Source: Flavobacteriales bacterium (GTDB lineage Bacteria; Bacteroidota; Bacteroidia; Flavobacteriales_F; PHOS-HE28). From it: 64,000 nt of DNA. The stretch lies in contig JADIYA010000003.1 of the NCBI GenBank assembly GCA_016705545.1, positions 62,001 to 126,000 of the forward strand, written 5' to 3'. A program made the position numbers and the translations under genes. Position 1 is the stretch's first letter, and every line of letters begins with the position of its first letter. Shown in pieces: positions 51,681 through 60,941 of this stretch. A model generated the notes under the pieces. That model saw only the letters and a list, made by a program, of their open reading frames with translations. It had not been told where the DNA came from and did no database searches.

Positions 51681-54600
51681 ATGCGCCGTGCGCTCGTTTC
51701 GGCCTGTGCGGCCATCACTCTTGCAATCAGCGGTTCGGCGCAGCAATACGGCCTGCGCACCTATTCCGTGGAGCACGGCTTGCCGAGCAGCGCCGTGTTC
51801 GCCATGGCCGAGGATGCCGATGGCTATCTGTGGATCGGTACGGCCCAAGGCGCTGCGCGCACCAACGGCCTGCGCTTCGAGCACATCGGTCGCAAGCAAG
51901 GACTGCCGCATGATGCAGTGACCGCCTTAGCGGCCGACGACTCGGGGTCGGTTTGGCTCGGCTTCGCCAACGGCGCCGTGGCCCGGTGGGTCAATGGCCG
52001 GATCACGGTGATGCATGCCGGTCCGAGCGCCACCGTAAAAGCCATTGCCGTGCGCGGTGATGAGGTCTGGTGCGCCACGTCCGGACAAGGCATCCTGCGC
52101 TTGCACCCCGGTGGCGAAGAGCGCCATGGGCGCAACCACGGCCTTCGGAGTGAACAGGTGAACGCGCTGTGCGTGGACCAGCATGAACGGCTGATCGCAG
52201 GCACGGACAGTGGCCTATTCCTCCTGAGCGAAGCAAGGTGGCAGGCCGTGGCCGTAGGAGGACTGCCTCACCTGCGCGTGCAAGCCTTGCACGGGGATGC
52301 ACAGGGCCTTCTCGTGGGCACCGCCAACGGCTTCGCTGAACTCGATGCCTCGCTCGCCCCGCTGGCCTTGGAACGCCGTTTCCTCGGCATGCAGCCATTG
52401 GCGATCCCGGACCCCGACCTCACCGCCGTGCTGCGAGCCGCCAATGGCGACCTCTGGCTGGGCACGGCAACGGGCCTGCTTCACCTGACGCGGCATGGCG
52501 GTTACCCGAACCTGCGCGAGATCCGTGAAGGCAATGGCCTTGGTCACGACCTGGTGCGCTGCTTGATCCAGGACCGGAGCGGCGCCATCTGGGCCGGCAC
52601 CGGCTTCGGCGGCATCACCAAGCATACCTCCGATGCCTTCATGCACTTCACGGATCGCGATGGCCTGGGCTCGCGCACGGTGAGCGCCTTGCACCGCACA
52701 CCGGAAGGCAGCCTGTGGCTGGGCACCGCAGGCGGAGGCGTTTCGCTCTGGGCGGGATCAGGATTGCAGCATTTCGGTCCGCAGGAGGGTCTCACCGACC
52801 CCTTCGTGCTGGCCTTGGGCGAAGACGCCAGCGGCTACTTGCTCGCCGGCACGGCTTCACAAGGCCTCTTCCGTTTCGACGGACAGCGGTTCGTCCGCGA
52901 AGCGGAAGGCGTTGACGCGTCCCGCATCCTCAGCATCAAGCTCGATGACGAGACGCGTTGCTGGCTCGGCACGGAACGCGGCCTGTACGTGGATCCCGGC
53001 GATGGCCGCTACCTCCGCGTGAACGGCTGCGATGCCGCCGTGACCTCGCTGGCCTGCAATGGTGACACGCTCTGGGCGGCAACGTCCCAAGGCCTTTTCA
53101 TGCTCCCTACCCGGAGCATGCCCTGGCGCATGCGCCATAGCCCGTGGCTGCCACCGGTGCCCATGACGGCGATCGCGCGAGACACCCACGGCAATCTGTG
53201 GATCGGCACGGAATCACAAGGCCTCTACCGGCTCCATGGCCAGCGGTCGGATAGCATCACCGTGGATCAGGGGCTCGCGGGCAATGGCGTTGAGCAAGTG
53301 CTGCTCGATGCGGTGGAGAACGTGTGGGTAGGAACGCGTCAGGGCGTGGACCTCGTTGAGCTGGATGAGATGCAGGACCGCGTGCTCCGCATCGTTCACC
53401 ACGGGGCCAGTGAGGGCTTCATCGGCATCGAGTGCTTCCGCAACGCATGCCTGCTCGACATGGATAGTGCGCTTTGGTTCGGCACCGTGCGTGGCGCCAC
53501 GCGGCATGACCCGCGCCTTGCAGCCGCTGAATCGCGCGAGCCGAAAGTGCACATCACGGGCCTGCAGCTCTTCTTCGAACAGCCCGATTGGTCGCCGTGG
53601 TGCGATGGATTCGACGGGCGCAACCTGCCGCGTGAACTGTGCCTGCCGCACACCAAGAACCACCTCACCTTCCAATTCAACGGCATCTCCCTCGCCTATC
53701 CGGAAAAGGTGCGCTATGAGTACTTCCTCGAGGGGCACGACCAAGGCTGGTCGCCGGTCACGGCCACCGATCAGGTCACGTACAGCGGCCTGTCGCCCGG
53801 CGATTACACCTTCCAGGTCCGGGCCGGAAGCGCCGGTGGTGCGTGGAGCGATCCTCCGGTGACCTTCACGTTCCGCATCGCACCGCCCTACTGGCAGACC
53901 CTTCCATTCCGCATCGGATCAGGTGCCGCCCTGCTCATCGGATTCTTCGGACTCACGCGCCTCCGAACGCGCAAGCTCCGCCGCGACCGCGAGCGGCTCG
54001 AGCGCACCGTGCAGCAGCGGACCCAGGAACTCGAAGCTGAAAAGGACCGCAGCGATGAGCTCCTGCGCAACATCCTGCCCGCTTCCACAGCCGAAGAGCT
54101 CAAAGCCAAGGGGCACGCCGATGCGCGCCGGCACGAGCACTGCACCGTGCTCTTCAGCGACTTCAAGGGCTTCACCACCTTCAGCAGCCGCATGGACAGC
54201 GACACCTTGGTGGCCGAATTGCAGCACTACTTCGGTCAGTTCGATGCGCTCTGCGGCCGATTCGGCGTGGAGAAGATCAAGACCATCGGCGATGCCTACA
54301 TGTGCGCAGCGGGTTTGCCTGCGCCTTCAGCCACGCATGCGCTCGAGGCCGTGCTCATGGCCTTCGCCATGCTCGATGCCGTGGAGCGGAGCAACGCGGA
54401 ACGGCGATCAAAGGGCCTGCAGGAATGGCCCATCCGCATCGGCCTGCACAGCGGACCCGTGGTAGCGGGCGTGGTGGGCACCCGCAAATTCGCCTACGAC
54501 ATCTGGGGAGATGCCGTGAACCTGGCCAGCCGCATGGAGGCCAATAGCGATGCCGGCCGCATCAACATCAGCGGACCGGTCTACGCCCAGGTGATGCACG

Positions 54601-54755
54601 CCATCGAGGCCGTGCCGCGCGGGCCGATCAAGGTGAAAGGGAAAGGCGAGGTGCAGATGTACTTCGCGGTGCGGCTGAAACCGGAATTCAGCGCTGATGC
54701 GCAAGGGTGGCAACCCAACGAGTCGCTGCTCAGCCAGCTCGCTTTCGGGGCCTGA
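51681..54755 (+). CDS. Receptor-type adenylate cyclase: regulator propeller, Y_Y_Y, transmembrane, class III cyclase
   Basis: 1024 residues. A signal peptide (LVSACAAITLAISGSAQ) starts a set of regulator-propeller blades over about residues 25-620 (GYLWIGTAQGAAR, GSVWLGFANGA, GDLWLGTATGLL, GAIWAGTGFGG, GSLWLGTAGGGV, GNLWIGTESQGLY, NVWVGTRQGVD). A Y_Y_Y domain follows at about 650-735 (YEYFLEGHDQGWSPV, SPGDYTFQVRAGS). One membrane segment (GSGAALLIGFFGL) and a coiled coil at about 765-800 lead to the cyclase domain. Metal Asp residues lie in LFSDFKGFT and IGDAYM. The adenine-selecting Lys (EKIKTIG) and Asp (YDIWGD) are present, so cAMP synthesis is predicted. This is the hybrid two-component receptor design with a cyclase in place of the kinase. 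Confidence 0.92.
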   Translation: MRRALVSACAAITLAISGSAQQYGLRTYSVEHGLPSSAVFAMAEDADGYLWIGTAQGAARTNGLRFEHIGRKQGLPHDAVTALAADDSGSVWLGFANGAVARWVNGRITVMHAGPSATVKAIAVRGDEVWCATSGQGILRLHPGGEERHGRNHGLRSEQVNALCVDQHERLIAGTDSGLFLLSEARWQAVAVGGLPHLRVQALHGDAQGLLVGTANGFAELDASLAPLALERRFLGMQPLAIPDPDLTAVLRAANGDLWLGTATGLLHLTRHGGYPNLREIREGNGLGHDLVRCLIQDRSGAIWAGTGFGGITKHTSDAFMHFTDRDGLGSRTVSALHRTPEGSLWLGTAGGGVSLWAGSGLQHFGPQEGLTDPFVLALGEDASGYLLAGTASQGLFRFDGQRFVREAEGVDASRILSIKLDDETRCWLGTERGLYVDPGDGRYLRVNGCDAAVTSLACNGDTLWAATSQGLFMLPTRSMPWRMRHSPWLPPVPMTAIARDTHGNLWIGTESQGLYRLHGQRSDSITVDQGLAGNGVEQVLLDAVENVWVGTRQGVDLVELDEMQDRVLRIVHHGASEGFIGIECFRNACLLDMDSALWFGTVRGATRHDPRLAAAESREPKVHITGLQLFFEQPDWSPWCDGFDGRNLPRELCLPHTKNHLTFQFNGISLAYPEKVRYEYFLEGHDQGWSPVTATDQVTYSGLSPGDYTFQVRAGSAGGAWSDPPVTFTFRIAPPYWQTLPFRIGSGAALLIGFFGLTRLRTRKLRRDRERLERTVQQRTQELEAEKDRSDELLRNILPASTAEELKAKGHADARRHEHCTVLFSDFKGFTTFSSRMDSDTLVAELQHYFGQFDALCGRFGVEKIKTIGDAYMCAAGLPAPSATHALEAVLMAFAMLDAVERSNAERRSKGLQEWPIRIGLHSGPVVAGVVGTRKFAYDIWGDAVNLASRMEANSDAGRINISGPVYAQVMHAIEAVPRGPIKVKGKGEVQMYFAVRLKPEFSADAQGWQPNESLLSQLAFGA

Positions 54756-54761
54756 GGCCGC

Positions 54762-54863
54762 TCACATGCGGATGCTCACCGCCACCAGCGCGAAGGCCAG
54801 CAGCGCCAGGTAGAGGCAGGCCACCAGCGCGGCTGGCGGTGTTCTGCGGATGAAGGAAGACAT
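54762..54863 (-). CDS. Tiny single-pass membrane protein, 33 residues
   Basis: A 33-residue frame with a basic start (MSSFIRRTPP) followed by one hydrophobic helix (AALVACLYLALLAFALVAVSI) and a short end. The composition is that of a real membrane peptide and the frame sits between two convergent or diverging genes. No family is known to me. Confidence is limited by its length. Confidence 0.4.
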   Translation of the reverse strand: MSSFIRRTPPAALVACLYLALLAFALVAVSIRM

Positions 54864-55020
54864 GGTAAGGGTCGTTTGATGGCAAGACGCTAAGCCCATG
54901 GCCGCGGTTGCCGCGTTGGCGAAGGGTTAACAGGCCTTGGCAATCAGCGGTCCATACGGCACAGGAACCGGCGGTGGAGCAAGCCGCTGGCGTTCAGTCG
55001 CCCGCCTGTACTATCGCAGC

Positions 55021-58000
55021 ATGAAAGCCCCGTTCCTGCTCCTGGCAGCCGCCCCCGTCGCGCTTCATGCACAGGACTATTTCCAGCAACAAGTCGATTA
55101 CACGATCAGCGTGCAACTGGATGATGCGCGCCACGAATTGCACGCGCACGAGAGCTTCCTGTACCGCAACAATGCCCCGGTCGCGCTGGATACCATCTGG
55201 ATCCACCTCTGGCCGAATGGCTACAAGGAGCGCGGCACGGCGCTGAGCGAACAGATGAACCGCACCGGCGACCTCTCGCTCCATTTCGCCAAGGATGTTG
55301 AGCGCGGCTACATCGACAGCCTCGATTTCAAGGCCGATGGCGCTCCGGCCCAATGGGGCTATCACACGAGCCACATCGATATCGCCTGGCTGAAGTTGCC
55401 TGCGCCGGTGCAGCCCGGCGGAAGGGTCACCATCAGCACGCCCTTCCGCGTCAAGATCCCCGACGGGAAGTTCTCGCGGCTGGGGCATTCGGATCAGGCG
55501 TACTACATCACCCAATGGTACCCGAAGCCGGCGGTGCACGACGCCACCGGCTGGCATGCGATGCCCTACCTCACGCAAGGCGAGTTCTACAGCGAATTCG
55601 GCAGCTTCGATGTGAGCATCACCCTGCCCGCGAATTATGTGGTGGGCGCAACGGGCCTGCTGCAGGATGCTCGTGAGCGCGCTTGGATGGATTCCCTGGC
55701 GGCCGCGCCTTATGAGGAAACACAGAAGTTCTACCTCGACAAGCAGCGGGTGAAGCTGAACACCTTCCCGCCATCGAGCGAGCGCACCAAGACTATACGC
55801 TACAAGCAGGACCGCGTGCACGACTTCGCGTGGTTCGCTGATAAGCGCTTCATCGTGCGCAAGGGCAGCGTGCAGCTTCCGCGCAGCGGCAAGGAAGTGA
55901 CCACTTGGGTCATGTACACCCCGAAGAACGCGAAGGTCTGGGACGAGGCCATCACGTACGTGAATGAGAGCGTGCGCTTCTACAGCGAGCATGTCGGCGA
56001 ATACCCTTACGATGCCTGTACCGCCATCGATGGCACCATCAGCGCGGGCGGCGGCATGGAGTACCCCATGATCACCGTGATCGGCAACATGCCCGACAAG
56101 CAGGGCCTCGACAACGTGATCGCGCACGAAGTGGGGCACAATTGGTTCTACGGCATCCTGGGCAGCAACGAGCGCGACCATGCGTGGATGGACGAGGGCA
56201 TGAACAGCTTCCTCGAACTGCGCTACATGCGGTACCGCTATCCGGGCAGCGGGTTCAGCATCGGCATACCGGGCTTGAAGAAAGCAGCGGCGCACCTGAG
56301 CGATCCGCACCGCTCGCAGAGCGAGCTCGCCTATCGCTTGAACGCGCGCCGCAATCTGGACCAGCCGCTCTCGCTCAGCAGCGACGACTTCACCAGCATG
56401 AACTACGGAACCGGCGTGTACATGAAGACCGCGCTGGTGATGGATCACTTGATGGCCTACCTCGGCGAGGAGATGATGGATAAGTGCCTGCGCGCCTACT
56501 TCGAGGACTGGAAGTTCAAGCATCCGAGGCCGAAGGACATGAAGGCCGTGTTCGAGCGGGAGAGCGGACGAGACTTGAACTGGGTGTTCGAGGGTCTGCT
56601 CATGACCGATGAGAAGTATCGCGTGAAAGCGGCCTCGCTGGATAAGCGCATATGGGTGGGTGCGACAGAGCGTTGGCACCTTGGACATCGCGCGAAAGGC
56701 CCGTCGAAGGTGCCATTCGCCATCACCGGCTATCTCGGGAAAGACAGCCTCGGCACCGTGTGGGCCTGGAATCATGGCTTCGGCCACCAAGGGCGCACCG
56801 AGTATGCTGGTTTGCCGTGGCCCAACGTGGATCGCGTGCGCATCGATGCAGGCAACCGCACGCTCGACATCGACCGCCGCAACAACACCGTGCGCGCGCA
56901 CGGGCTCTTCAAGCGCTGCACGGCGCCGAGCTTCGAGCACCTCTTCGGTATTGAGCGCAACGATCGCCTGAGCCTCTACTGGAGCCTATTGCCCAACTGG
57001 AACCAGCACGATGGCTGGCAGGCCGGGATCTCCTTGCGCAACACCACCTTCCCCAACCAGCGCACCGAATGGGTGGTGGCGCCGCTCTACTCCTTCTTGA
57101 ACGACCGCGTGGGCGGCACCGCGCGCATCGAGCACCACTTCGACCGCATCCGCAGCTCGTGGTTCCGGAACATCCATCTCGGTTTCGGAGCGCGCTCATC
57201 CGGTCTCTTACACGACCACAAGGCACAAGCCTGGTACGAGAAGTACTCGCCAAGCTTGCGCTTCAATGTGAAACGCCCCCTGGCAAAGCCATGGGTGCAC
57301 AGCATCAACCTGCGTGGCGCGCGCATCTACACTACGAGTGAGCTCATCGGCAACGATGATGTCGTGTACCGCAATCGCATCTACGACGATTACCTGGAGC
57401 TCACGCACACCGCTTCAGAAGAGCGCAAGCTGCGACCATCGATGATCACCACCACGCTGACCGCAGGCGAGGACTGGCTGTGCGGCTCGCTCGAGGTGAA
57501 GCAGGCCTTCGCCTACAACGCACGCGGAAAGCAGCTCCGGCTGCGGGGCTTTGCAGGAACCTTCCTCACGGGCGGCGAGAATGCGTTCGGCCTGGAAGCC
57601 TTGAACCTGAGCTGGGGCCCGCAGGACCTGCTCTATGACCACGCCTACTTCGATCGCGGCCGCTACCGCACCAGCTTCTTCGGCCGGCAATTCAACAAGC
57701 AGCAAGGGGCATTCAAGACACCCTTCCGCAGTGGCGGCAGCGCTAGTTGGATCGCCAGCGTGAACGCCGAGCTCGACCTGCCGTTCAAGCTGCCGCTCGC
57801 GCTCTTCGGAAGCATCGGCTGGGCGCCCTACACCCAAGTGAACGCCGACGGCACACGCTCGCTCGAGACCGCCACCTATGCGGAGGCGGGCATCGGCCTC
57901 ACCTTGGTGAAGGACATCATCGAGGTTTGGATGCCGATCTACGTCTCCGACCGGATCTTTGAGGAAGAGGACTTCGCGGGGCGCACCTTCGGCGATCGGA

Positions 58001-58065
58001 TCCGTTTCGTGCTCGCACTGGAGAAGCTCGATCCCACCCGGATCGTGCGGGCGATCAATCCGTGA
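55021..58065 (+). CDS. M1-family metallopeptidase, exported
   Basis: 1014 residues from the ATG at 55021. The signal peptide MKAPFLLLAAAPVALHAQ is followed by an M1 N-terminal beta domain (VDYTISVQLDDARHELHAHESF, YITQWYPKPAVHD). The active site is HEVGHNWFYGILGSNERDHAWMDEGMNSF at about residue 370, with GGGMEYPM upstream giving the GxMEN-like substrate motif. The remaining C-terminal half, from about residue 640, contains Trp- and Tyr-rich strands typical of Bacteroidota M1 enzymes with a barrel-like C-terminus. The cleaved substrate is unknown. The last codons overlap the GTG start of lpxH. Confidence 0.88.
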   Translation: MKAPFLLLAAAPVALHAQDYFQQQVDYTISVQLDDARHELHAHESFLYRNNAPVALDTIWIHLWPNGYKERGTALSEQMNRTGDLSLHFAKDVERGYIDSLDFKADGAPAQWGYHTSHIDIAWLKLPAPVQPGGRVTISTPFRVKIPDGKFSRLGHSDQAYYITQWYPKPAVHDATGWHAMPYLTQGEFYSEFGSFDVSITLPANYVVGATGLLQDARERAWMDSLAAAPYEETQKFYLDKQRVKLNTFPPSSERTKTIRYKQDRVHDFAWFADKRFIVRKGSVQLPRSGKEVTTWVMYTPKNAKVWDEAITYVNESVRFYSEHVGEYPYDACTAIDGTISAGGGMEYPMITVIGNMPDKQGLDNVIAHEVGHNWFYGILGSNERDHAWMDEGMNSFLELRYMRYRYPGSGFSIGIPGLKKAAAHLSDPHRSQSELAYRLNARRNLDQPLSLSSDDFTSMNYGTGVYMKTALVMDHLMAYLGEEMMDKCLRAYFEDWKFKHPRPKDMKAVFERESGRDLNWVFEGLLMTDEKYRVKAASLDKRIWVGATERWHLGHRAKGPSKVPFAITGYLGKDSLGTVWAWNHGFGHQGRTEYAGLPWPNVDRVRIDAGNRTLDIDRRNNTVRAHGLFKRCTAPSFEHLFGIERNDRLSLYWSLLPNWNQHDGWQAGISLRNTTFPNQRTEWVVAPLYSFLNDRVGGTARIEHHFDRIRSSWFRNIHLGFGARSSGLLHDHKAQAWYEKYSPSLRFNVKRPLAKPWVHSINLRGARIYTTSELIGNDDVVYRNRIYDDYLELTHTASEERKLRPSMITTTLTAGEDWLCGSLEVKQAFAYNARGKQLRLRGFAGTFLTGGENAFGLEALNLSWGPQDLLYDHAYFDRGRYRTSFFGRQFNKQQGAFKTPFRSGGSASWIASVNAELDLPFKLPLALFGSIGWAPYTQVNADGTRSLETATYAEAGIGLTLVKDIIEVWMPIYVSDRIFEEEDFAGRTFGDRIRFVLALEKLDPTRIVRAINP

Positions 58066-58883
58066 CTGCGACCTTCGCGCCCGTGAGCACAGACCAGCGC
58101 ATCTATTTCCTCAGCGACTTTCACCTCGGCGTGCCCGATGCGGCGAGCAGCTTGGCGCGGGAGAAGCGCATCTGCGCCTTCTTGGATGAAGCCGCCAAGG
58201 ATGCCACGGAAATCTACTTGCTCGGCGACCTGTTCGACTTCTGGTTCGAGTGGAAGCGCGCTGTGCCACGCGGGCATGTGCGGCTCTTGGGCAGAATGGC
58301 CGAGCTAACCGACCGCGGCATTCCCGTGCACCTCTTCATCGGCAACCACGACATGTGGATCTTCGATTACGTGCCGAAGGAGACCGGCGTGATCGTGCAC
58401 CGCGAGCCCATCGTGCGCGAGATCGGCGGCAAACGCTTCTACATCGGTCACGGCGATGGCCTGGGCCCGGGCGACCACGGCTACAAATTCATCAAGAGCG
58501 TGTTCCGCAATCGCATGTGCCAATGGCTCTTCGCGCGCCTGCACCCCAACTTCGCCTTGTGGCTGGGTGATTTCCTCAGCGGCCGCAGCCGGAAGAAGAG
58601 CTACGCCAACGACCGCAAGTGGCTCGGTGAGGACAAGGAATGGCTGGTTCAGTACTGCAAGGACGAGCTGAAGAAGCAGCACTACGACTACCTGATCTTC
58701 GGCCACCGCCACCTGCCGATCGACATGGAGGTCGCGCCCGGCTCACGCTATGTGAACCTCGGCGACTGGATCAGCTATTACACTTACGCCACATTCGAAG
58801 GCCAGGAACTGAAGCTGATGAAACGCACCAGTGATGGCCCTTTGAGCGGGGATGTGCGGATCACGGGTGGGCCAGCGGTGTGA
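58062..58883 (+). CDS. lpxH: UDP-2,3-diacylglucosamine diphosphatase
   Basis: 273 residues with a GTG start (58062) overlapping the preceding stop by 4 bases. The calcineurin-like metal-binding motifs are complete: SDFHLG, LLGDLFDFWFEW, IGNHDMWIF, YIGHGDGLGPGD and FGHRHLP. LpxH cleaves UDP-2,3-diacylglucosamine to lipid X in lipid A synthesis at the cytoplasmic face of the inner membrane. Bacteroidota commonly have this form rather than LpxI. The M1 gene upstream is probably co-transcribed; it has no clear pathway link. Confidence 0.93.
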   Translation: MTATFAPVSTDQRIYFLSDFHLGVPDAASSLAREKRICAFLDEAAKDATEIYLLGDLFDFWFEWKRAVPRGHVRLLGRMAELTDRGIPVHLFIGNHDMWIFDYVPKETGVIVHREPIVREIGGKRFYIGHGDGLGPGDHGYKFIKSVFRNRMCQWLFARLHPNFALWLGDFLSGRSRKKSYANDRKWLGEDKEWLVQYCKDELKKQHYDYLIFGHRHLPIDMEVAPGSRYVNLGDWISYYTYATFEGQELKLMKRTSDGPLSGDVRITGGPAV

Positions 58884-58890
58884 AACAGGG

Positions 58891-58938
58891 AGTCTGCAAT
58901 TGGCGGGTGGCACCTGGCCATGTCGCGGATTGCAGACT
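58891..58938. repeat. 10-bp inverted repeat between convergent lpxH and gap genes
   Basis: AGTCTGCAAT and ATTGCAGACT are exact inverse copies about 28 bases apart. The middle is GC-rich and could form an inner stem. It lies between two stops and may act as a two-way terminator. Confidence 0.4.
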
Positions 58939-58940
58939 GC

Positions 58941-59939
58941 CTATTTCCTTGAAACCCCCAGCTTTACCACCAGGTCCACCAAGCGGCTGCTGTAGCCGTA
59001 CTCATTGTCGTACCAGCCCATCACCTTCACCATGTTGCCCACCACGCTGGTGAGCTGTGCGTCGAAGATGCAACTGTGCGGATCGCCCACGATGTCCACG
59101 CTCACGATGGGGTCCTCGGTGTAGCGCAGGATGCCTTTCAGCTTGCCCTCAGCGAGCGATCTGAAGCAGGCATTGATCTCGTCGGCGGTCTTCAGGTCCT
59201 TCACGCGGCAGGTGATGTCGGTGATGGAGCCATCGGGCACGGGCACGCGGATGCCCCCGCCGCCCAATCGGCCATCGAGCTCGGGGAAGATGCGCGTGAT
59301 GGCCTTGGCCGCGCCCGTGGTGGTGGGCACCATGCTCACGGTGGCGGCACGCGCGCGACGTAGGTCCTTGTGCGGCGCATCGTGCAGCCGCTGATCGCCG
59401 GTGAAGCTGTGCACGGTGGTGATGAAGCCATCCTCGATGTGGCAGAGATCGTGGATGGCCATGATCATGGGCGCGGCGCAGTTGGTGGTGCAGCTCGCGT
59501 TGCTGATGATGGTCTCGTCGCCTTTCAGGATGTGGTCGTTCACGCCAAGCACCACGCTGGGGATGTCGGCATCCTTCGCGGGCGCGGAGAGGATCACGCG
59601 CTTGGCGCCGGCCTTCAAGTGCGCCGAGGCGGCTTCGCGGGTGAGGAAGTGGCCTGTGCTCTCGATCACGATGTCGATGCCGAGCTCCTTCCAAGGCAAT
59701 GCGGCGGGATCCTTCGCCGCGTAGGCCTTGATCCTCTTGCCGCCGAGGATGAGATGCGCTTCATCATTCGATACCTCGCCACCGAACACGCCATGCACGC
59801 TGTCGTACTTGAACAGGTGCGCCAGCGTGCGCGTATCCGTGAGGTCGTTCACGGCAACGAGCTCGATGTCGCTCCGCTGCAGCAGCAGGCGCGAGGTCAC
59901 GCGTCCGATGCGACCAAAGCCGTTGATGGCTACTTTCAT
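58941..59939 (-). CDS. gap: Glyceraldehyde-3-phosphate dehydrogenase, type I
   Basis: 332 residues, the usual length. The NAD-binding fold opens MKVAINGFGRIGRV. The active-site SNASCTTNCAAP holds the catalytic Cys, and the HSFTGDQRLHDAPHKDLRRARAATVSMVPTTTGAAKA block follows. The protein ends with WYDNEYGYSSRLVDL. Glycolytic/gluconeogenic oxidation of glyceraldehyde-3-phosphate with NAD in the cytoplasm. The usual NGKLDGIA region reads DGRLGGGG, a minor variation. Confidence 0.95.
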   Translation of the reverse strand: MKVAINGFGRIGRVTSRLLLQRSDIELVAVNDLTDTRTLAHLFKYDSVHGVFGGEVSNDEAHLILGGKRIKAYAAKDPAALPWKELGIDIVIESTGHFLTREAASAHLKAGAKRVILSAPAKDADIPSVVLGVNDHILKGDETIISNASCTTNCAAPMIMAIHDLCHIEDGFITTVHSFTGDQRLHDAPHKDLRRARAATVSMVPTTTGAAKAITRIFPELDGRLGGGGIRVPVPDGSITDITCRVKDLKTADEINACFRSLAEGKLKGILRYTEDPIVSVDIVGDPHSCIFDAQLTSVVGNMVKVMGWYDNEYGYSSRLVDLVVKLGVSRK

Positions 59940-60071
59940 GTCTTAGCGGAAGGTTGAGGGTGTAGGTTGGAGGAGGTTGAGGGTTGATGAAGGTTGCGGG
60001 GATCTTCAGCCTCCAACCGGTCATTGGGTCCGCGAGGAACGAAGCGGGACGAAACAACCCCCAACCTGGAT
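59940..60071. repeat. Short low-complexity intergenic stretch
   Basis: The 132 bases between gap and lipA hold runs of the GGTTGAGG / GTTGGAGG type (59952-59990) and a CCGCGAGGAACGAAGCGGGACGAAAC block near 60029-60055. They resemble small dispersed repeats; no gene is visible. Confidence 0.35.
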
Positions 60072-60941
60072 TCAAAGCACATGCTTCTCGGCGTGGTAGC
60101 TGCTGCGCACGAGCGGGGCGCTCTCCACGAAGCGGAATCCGCGCGCAAGGCCTTCTTCACGGTACTTGGCGAAGCGCTCGGGCGTCACGAACTCCGCCAC
60201 GGGCAGGTGCTTCTTGGTGGGCTGCAGGTACTGGCCCATGGTCATCACGTCGCAGCCCACGCTGCGCAGGTCGTCCATGGTCTCGATGATCTCGGCTTCG
60301 GTTTCGCCGAGGCCCAGCATGATGCCGCTCTTGGTGCGCAGGCCCGCGCGTTTCGCTCGCAGGAGCACCTCCAGGCTGCGGTCGTACTTGGCCTGCACGC
60401 GCACTTGCTTCGTGAGGCGTCTGACGGTTTCCATATTGTGGCTGAGCACGTCGGGCGCGGCATCCAGCACCACCTGCAGGTTCTCCCACTTGCCCTGGAA
60501 GTCGCCAATCAGGGTTTCCAACTTGGTCTGCGGGGAACGACGGCGCACCGAGCGGATGGTCTTGGCCCAGATGTCGGCGCCTCCATCGTCGAGGTCATCG
60601 CGGTCCACGCAGGTGATCACGCAATGCTTCACGCCCATCAATTCCACGCTGCGCGCAACACGGGCAGGCTCGAAGGGATCGACCGCCTCGGGTCTTCCCG
60701 TGACCACCGAGCAGAAACCGCAGCTGCGCGTGCACACATTGCCCAGGATCATGAAGGTGGCGGTGCCCGCGCCCCAGCATTCGCCCATGTTGGGGCAATT
60801 GCCGCTCTGGCAGATGGTGTGCAGCTTATGCTCACCCACGATGCCGGCTACCTTCTTGAAGCCCTCTCCGGTGGGCAGCTTCACGCGCAGCCAATCGGGC
60901 TTGCGCACGCGCTCTTTCATTTCAACGACCTCATCGCTCAT
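60072..60941 (-). CDS. lipA: Lipoyl synthase
   Basis: 289 residues. A radical SAM enzyme with two iron-sulfur cluster motifs: CQSGNCPNMGEC (auxiliary cluster) and CTRSCGFC (CxxxCxxC SAM cluster). The RSSYHAEKHVL end carries the conserved Arg-Ser-Ser-Tyr segment that ligates the auxiliary cluster. It inserts two sulfurs into protein-bound octanoyl groups to make lipoate for the 2-oxoacid dehydrogenases and the glycine cleavage system. Its start overlaps the stop of the outer-membrane protein gene by 4 bases; lipB is not in the window. Confidence 0.96.
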   Translation of the reverse strand: MSDEVVEMKERVRKPDWLRVKLPTGEGFKKVAGIVGEHKLHTICQSGNCPNMGECWGAGTATFMILGNVCTRSCGFCSVVTGRPEAVDPFEPARVARSVELMGVKHCVITCVDRDDLDDGGADIWAKTIRSVRRRSPQTKLETLIGDFQGKWENLQVVLDAAPDVLSHNMETVRRLTKQVRVQAKYDRSLEVLLRAKRAGLRTKSGIMLGLGETEAEIIETMDDLRSVGCDVMTMGQYLQPTKKHLPVAEFVTPERFAKYREEGLARGFRFVESAPLVRSSYHAEKHVL

